A stretch of 64,000 nucleotides of DNA, taken from positions 1-64,000 of the forward strand of contig JADJYG010000018.1 in NCBI GenBank assembly GCA_016719895.1, in the 5' to 3' direction. This document shows, one piece after another, positions 60,514 through 64,000 of the stretch (position 1 is its first letter; the number at the start of each line of letters is the position of its first letter). The DNA comes from Saprospirales bacterium. GTDB taxonomy: Bacteria; Bacteroidota; Bacteroidia; Chitinophagales; Saprospiraceae. Made by a program: the position numbers and the translations under genes. Under the pieces are notes generated by a model that saw nothing but the letters and a program-made list of their open reading frames with translations, did no database searches and had not been told where the DNA came from.

Positions 60514-61050
60514 ATGAAAACGCTGCAGTATTATTTTTTTGTGCCGGTCCTTTTAGCCCTCCTGAGCCTCTCCTCGTGTTATAACTATTATTACATCGTC
60601 CGCCACGCCGAAAAAGCGACGCCGCCCTCCAATCCCGATACCCAAACCCCGCTGACACCAGCGGGCCGGGATCGCGCCGAGGCGCTTTGCGATACCTTGC
60701 GGAGCAAAAACATCGGGAAAATCTTTGAGAGCCAGTACGTGAGAACCCAACAAACGGCCGAACCAACCCAAACGGCGCTGGGCATTACGCCCGTCCAATA
60801 TAACAACCCAGCGGGTACTGCTGATTTGGTCACCCAGCTCAGGGCCACTACCAGCAATGTACTTGTCGTAGGACACACCAACAACATTCCCGGCATCATC
60901 GAAGGCCTGACTGGCGGGGCGGTCCCTGCGGCCGACATTGTAATTCCGGATAGCGATTACGACAATTTGTTCGTCGTCCGGCGGAACCGGTGTAAAAACC
61001 CAGACCGGTACACTCTGTACCGGCGTACCTACGGGCTGCCTTCGCCGTAA
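60514..61050 (+). CDS. SixA-like histidine phosphatase lipoprotein
   Basis: A 178-residue lipoprotein (lipobox LSSC near residue 20) with a histidine phosphatase fold: YYIVRHAEKA holds the catalytic His, RDRAEALCDTL and YVRTQQTAEPT follow, and VLVVGHTNNIPGI gives the second His. Related cytoplasmic SixA proteins remove phosphate from phosphohistidines, but this one is outside the cytoplasm, so the substrate is probably a small phosphoester. It is 64 bases upstream of the hybrid kinase gene on the same strand. Confidence 0.85.
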   Translation: MKTLQYYFFVPVLLALLSLSSCYNYYYIVRHAEKATPPSNPDTQTPLTPAGRDRAEALCDTLRSKNIGKIFESQYVRTQQTAEPTQTALGITPVQYNNPAGTADLVTQLRATTSNVLVVGHTNNIPGIIEGLTGGAVPAADIVIPDSDYDNLFVVRRNRCKNPDRYTLYRRTYGLPSP

Positions 61051-61075
61051 GGTATCGGATGTATTGGTAGTTTGT

Positions 61076-61102
61076 TATATTTGCTCTCCTGGCTTAGCCA
61101 GG
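61076..61102 (+). promoter_or_regulatory. -7 box and leader hairpin before hybrid kinase gene
   Basis: TATATTTG at 61076-61083 matches TAnnTTTG. Just after it CCTGGC (61088) and GCCAGG (61097) pair around TTA. No good -33 element is seen. The hairpin would sit at the 5' end of the kinase mRNA. Confidence 0.35.
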
Positions 61103-61114
61103 GGCGAGTAAAAC

Positions 61115-63277
61115 ATGAGAATCCCTCTCCTGCAACAGCAAAACGTCCCTCCTGACCAACTGGATGCGTGGCTAAAGCATCTCCTGTACTACCCCGGCGA
61201 TGATGATGAAACCATGCTGTCTAAAAAAGTTTGGTGTAGTATCGCCCTAACAACGTTCATCCTGGGCGCTATTCTACTGGTGGTTTGTTTAGTCAACGGG
61301 TTCCACGCCCTGACGGTATTGACGCTCATTTTATGCGTATTTTTTCTGGTTAATATGTTGTTGTTCCTCTGGTTAAAACGGCATATCCAGGCCTTTTTTC
61401 TGTTCTCCGAAGTATTCAAAATACTGTATTCCTTTGCAGCGGTTGTCGTCACCGGCGGGATTATGCATTCCGGCGGGCTGGTATTTATCGGTATGGCGGG
61501 CATTTTCTTCTCGCTGATCTTTCCCGATCCCGGAAAGGCATGGCCCTTGTTTTTGTTCTACCTGGGCACCTTGACGCTTGAAACCCTGATCCAGCCGTAT
61601 CTGACGCCCATGGATCGGTTTTCGCCCGGCCAGAACCTGCTGTTTTTTGTCCTGACTCTCTCGGCGGCCATTTTGTCCCTGTTTATTTTCATGCGCCTGT
61701 TCATTCGCGAACGTGCCCGGTTCCGGAAGATGGAAACCGAAAAACTCCTGGAGCTGGACAGGGCAAAAAGCCATTTTTTCACCAATATTTCCCATGAGTT
61801 CCGCACACCCCTGGCGGTCATAATGGGCATGGCCGACCATATCCGGGAAGACCCCGTCCGCCATAGCAGCGAGGGTGTCCGGTTGATCAAACGGAACGGG
61901 AAAAAGCTGTTGCGCCTGGTCAATCAGCTCATGGACTTGTCCAAACTGGAGTCTGGCGCCTTACCGGTGCAGTACATACAAGCCGATGTGGTGCTGGAAT
62001 TGAAATACCTGTTGGCGTCATTTCAGAGTCTGGCGGAAAGCAAAAACATCCGCCTGTATTTTTCAAGCGACTGCACGGAATTGTGGATGGATATCGATCC
62101 CGAAAAACTGGAAAATACCGTCGGCAATCTACTCGACAACGCCATTAAATATACCCCCGACGGCGGGACGGTGCGCCTGCGCCTGGACCTGCTTCCACCA
62201 GACCGGGAGACCGTCACGTATCTGCGCATTACCGTGGAGGATACCGGCATTGGCATCCCGCCCGTGTATCTGGATCATATATTTGACCGCTTCTTCCGGG
62301 TTGGCGAATGGCCGGTGGAAGGCGCCGGGGTCGGGCTTGCGATCGTCCGGGAATACGTCAAACTGCTTAAGGGGCACATCAAAGTGACCAGCCTGGCGGG
62401 CAAGGGAACCACTTTCACCCTGTTGCTGCCGGTACGTCAACAAGCACCCAAACCGGCAGGCATCCACGCAGGCGAAAAACCGGAATACGTGCCGGAGCCG
62501 CATCGAGCGCCGCCGCCGGTAAGCGTCGGGGCACAGCGACCGGAATTGCTGATTATCGAAGACAATCCCGACCTGGTCCGCTACCTGGATACCCTGCTGC
62601 AGGATCAATACCGGATGCAAATCGCCAGAGATGGCGACCAAGGCATCGAAATGGCGCTAAAAATGGTACCGGACATCATTATCAGCGACATCATGATGCC
62701 GAAAAAAGACGGGCTCGAAGTGTGCAGGACCCTGAAAAGTGATATCCGCACCAATCATATTCCCATTATTTTGCTAACGGCAAGGTCGGAGGTGGCTTCC
62801 CGGATCAGCGGCCTGGAAGCCGGCGCCGATGCTTACCTGGCCAAACCATTCAACCGCAGGGAACTGGAGCTGGAACTTTCCAACCTGGTGCGGCTCCGCG
62901 AATTGCTCCAGCAAAAATACCGCCTGGTAGCCGGGCAGTTGCCAGCTACGGAAGCCCCCAGCCAGAATGAGCGCTTCATGCAAGAGGTGTACAAGTGCCT
63001 GGAAACGCATTACCAAGATGAAACGTTCGGCATCAAACCCTTCTATATCTTGCTCGGCCTGAGCCGTACACAGCTGCACCGCAAACTAGTAGCCCTGACC
63101 GGCATGTCCACCTCCCACGTCATCCGTTCCTACCGGTTGGAAAAAGCCCGGACCTTGCTTCAAACCAGCCGGATGACCGTGGCGGAAGTCGCTTACGCGG
63201 TGGGCTTCAAAGACCCTTTATACTTCTCCCGCGCCTTCTCCCACCAGTTTGGCTTGACGCCTTCTGAGGCCAGATGA
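61115..63277 (+). CDS. Membrane hybrid histidine kinase with receiver and AraC output
   Basis: A 720-residue one-protein two-component system. The N-terminus (about 45-210) has six membrane segments and no large periplasmic sensor. Then HisKA (FTNISHEFRTPL, phospho-acceptor His227), a HATPase domain (NLLDNAIKYTPDGG, EDTGIGIPP, GAGVGLAIVREY), a receiver (IIEDNPDLVRY, ISDIMMPKKDG, phospho-acceptor Asp525) and an AraC HTH (FYILLGLSRTQLHRKL, TVAEVAYAVGFKDPLYFSRA). It resembles Bacteroides HTCS proteins but lacks their beta-propeller sensor. The kelch gene follows with a matching direct-repeat site between them. Confidence 0.93.
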   Translation: MRIPLLQQQNVPPDQLDAWLKHLLYYPGDDDETMLSKKVWCSIALTTFILGAILLVVCLVNGFHALTVLTLILCVFFLVNMLLFLWLKRHIQAFFLFSEVFKILYSFAAVVVTGGIMHSGGLVFIGMAGIFFSLIFPDPGKAWPLFLFYLGTLTLETLIQPYLTPMDRFSPGQNLLFFVLTLSAAILSLFIFMRLFIRERARFRKMETEKLLELDRAKSHFFTNISHEFRTPLAVIMGMADHIREDPVRHSSEGVRLIKRNGKKLLRLVNQLMDLSKLESGALPVQYIQADVVLELKYLLASFQSLAESKNIRLYFSSDCTELWMDIDPEKLENTVGNLLDNAIKYTPDGGTVRLRLDLLPPDRETVTYLRITVEDTGIGIPPVYLDHIFDRFFRVGEWPVEGAGVGLAIVREYVKLLKGHIKVTSLAGKGTTFTLLLPVRQQAPKPAGIHAGEKPEYVPEPHRAPPPVSVGAQRPELLIIEDNPDLVRYLDTLLQDQYRMQIARDGDQGIEMALKMVPDIIISDIMMPKKDGLEVCRTLKSDIRTNHIPIILLTARSEVASRISGLEAGADAYLAKPFNRRELELELSNLVRLRELLQQKYRLVAGQLPATEAPSQNERFMQEVYKCLETHYQDETFGIKPFYILLGLSRTQLHRKLVALTGMSTSHVIRSYRLEKARTLLQTSRMTVAEVAYAVGFKDPLYFSRAFSHQFGLTPSEAR

Positions 63278-63288
63278 CAAATGCAACC

Positions 63289-63320
63289 ATAGTCCATTTC
63301 TTGGAACAATAGTCCTTTAC
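63289..63320 (+). promoter_or_regulatory. Two direct repeats, likely AraC-domain binding sites
   Basis: ATAGTCCATTTC (63289-63300) and ATAGTCCTTTAC (63309-63320) agree at 10 of 12 bases and start 20 bases apart. With six more bases upstream, 14 of 18 agree. The second copy overlaps the -33 region of the kelch promoter. This spacing suits an AraC dimer that activates RNA polymerase. Confidence 0.65.
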
Positions 63321-63347
63321 GTTGGCTGTTGGGCGGCCATACTTTTG
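63316..63347 (+). promoter_or_regulatory. Promoter of kelch protein gene
   Basis: TTTA (63316-63319), a 20-base spacer and TACTTTTG (63340-63347) match the consensus except for one base in the -33 element, as expected for a promoter that needs an activator. The ATG lies 39 bases downstream. Confidence 0.6.
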
Positions 63348-63386
63348 GTTCGAAATTCATTTTGTTCAACACAAAATCCAAGAGAT

Positions 63387-64000
63387 ATGAAACACCTTTC
63401 GAAAATAAATCGCTTGGCGCTGGTCGCCATATTGGTAGCAACAGGCATCACCGGTTATGCACAGTGGGTATACGAAACGCCGCTCCATCAAGCCAGGGCC
63501 TTTTTCGCTACAGAGGTAATAGGCCGTAAAATTTACGTAATCGGGGGCGCCACCAGCCGCACGGAGAGCACCGCTGCCATGGAAGTATATGATGTTGACA
63601 ACGATAGCTGGGATACCACCAAGGCAAGCCTGCCCGTACCGATTTGTGCAGCAGCTTCAGCGGTTCTGAACGGTAAAATTTATGTGATCGGTGGAAAACC
63701 AACTTACGAGAGCGACGCCTGGCTCAACACCGTTTATGAATATGACCCCATTTCGGATGACTGGCGATTATTGCCTCATGCCATGCCCACGCCACGGGCT
63801 TTCCTGTCTGCGTGCGCGCTCGGAACGGAGATTTACGCCATCGGCGGCAGAACGGCGACCGCATTTTCGATTACCACCGTGGAAAAACTCGATCCTGCGA
63901 AAGGCTGGGCTACTTTCAAAAGCCTGAACGCCGGACGGTCCAACTTTACAGCAGAAACATTACAGGGCAAAATCTACGTGATGGGTGGCGTTGACGCTGT
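63387..64000 (+). CDS. Secreted kelch-repeat protein, partial at window end
   Basis: The frame opens at ATG 63387 and is still open at base 64000, giving about 204 residues. A signal peptide (MKHLSKINRLALVAILVATG ... YAQ) is followed by four kelch blades, each with an IYVIGG-like strand (RKIYVIGG, GKIYVIGG, TEIYAIGG, GKIYVMGG) and a Tyr/Asp-Trp pair (YDPISDDW). This forms part of a beta propeller. Such proteins may bind glycans or proteins at the surface. Its regulation probably depends on the adjacent hybrid kinase. Confidence 0.88.
   Translation, partial: MKHLSKINRLALVAILVATGITGYAQWVYETPLHQARAFFATEVIGRKIYVIGGATSRTESTAAMEVYDVDNDSWDTTKASLPVPICAAASAVLNGKIYVIGGKPTYESDAWLNTVYEYDPISDDWRLLPHAMPTPRAFLSACALGTEIYAIGGRTATAFSITTVEKLDPAKGWATFKSLNAGRSNFTAETLQGKIYVMGGVDA

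Noticed and set aside
1..64000. tRNA, rRNA, tmRNA, CRISPR arrays, transposases, integrases, att sites or phage genes
   Set aside because: I found no T-loop plus acceptor pairs, no spaced direct-repeat arrays and no recombinase motifs; reading by eye cannot fully exclude a single tRNA.

Overview
The window reads as a chromosomal segment from a member of the Bacteroidota, most likely a Saprospiria-like environmental bacterium (inference). Supporting signs are promoters of the Bacteroidota type (TTTG, 19-21 nt, TAnnTTTG), type B ribosomal protein L31, a TamB/YfhO/WbqC/FkbM envelope gene set, menaquinone synthesis by the futalosine route, a lycopene cyclase, and a hybrid histidine kinase fused to an AraC output domain. 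I saw no transposase, integrase, CRISPR array, rRNA or tRNA. The gene order looks like ordinary core and lineage-specific chromosome, with both strands used in short operons.

Layout. 0.1-8.3 kb: mutS2, whose first 400 bases switch reading frame repeatedly; an MgtC/DUF4010 membrane protein; two CotH-like secreted proteins separated by a perfect 31-bp inverted repeat; a small conserved protein; and an aquaporin. 8.4-17.9 kb: an S9 peptidase, a candidate non-coding RNA, a dynamin-like GTPase, and a five-gene coupled operon (DUF6340 lipoprotein, SPOR-like membrane protein, multi-pass membrane protein, TraB/GumN protein, WbqC protein). 18.1-24.8 kb: lycopene cyclase, coaE, rpmE, a GlmU-like protein, a PurM-like protein, a TPR lipoprotein and a GluQ-like protein. 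24.8-31.2 kb: rmuC, DUF2207 and LemA proteins, then a sulfur-flavoured operon (two rhodaneses, a fatty acid hydroxylase-type protein and a DsrE protein).

31.2-36.1 kb is a molybdenum-cofactor island (moaE, moaD, a TSUP exporter, moaA, moeA, moaC, mobA) in several divergent units, covering most steps from GTP to the guanine dinucleotide form. 36.2-43 kb: a membrane coiled-coil protein, a 1651-residue TamB and a second TSUP exporter. 43.3-50.8 kb: arginine decarboxylase, a DEDDh exonuclease, and a glycan group (two glycosyltransferases, an FkbM methyltransferase, a YfhO-type membrane protein). 50.9-59.8 kb: a serine esterase, small lipoproteins, a secreted helix-hairpin-helix/beta-barrel protein, NifU-like protein, msrA, mqnA, mqnE and a glycosyltransferase.

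60-64 kb: a small conserved DNA-binding-like protein, a SixA-like lipoprotein phosphatase, a membrane hybrid histidine kinase with receiver and AraC domains, and a kelch-repeat secreted protein cut by the window end. The short gap between kinase and kelch gene carries two 18-nt direct repeats 20 nt apart, just upstream of a promoter. This looks like the binding site of the AraC domain, so the two genes probably form a sensor-target pair. The most interesting unexplained elements are that regulatory site, the 10.46-10.74 kb promoter-to-terminator unit without a convincing gene, the 31-bp inverted repeat between the CotH paralogues, the coupled DUF6340-to-WbqC operon, and the TSUP exporter translationally coupled to moaD.
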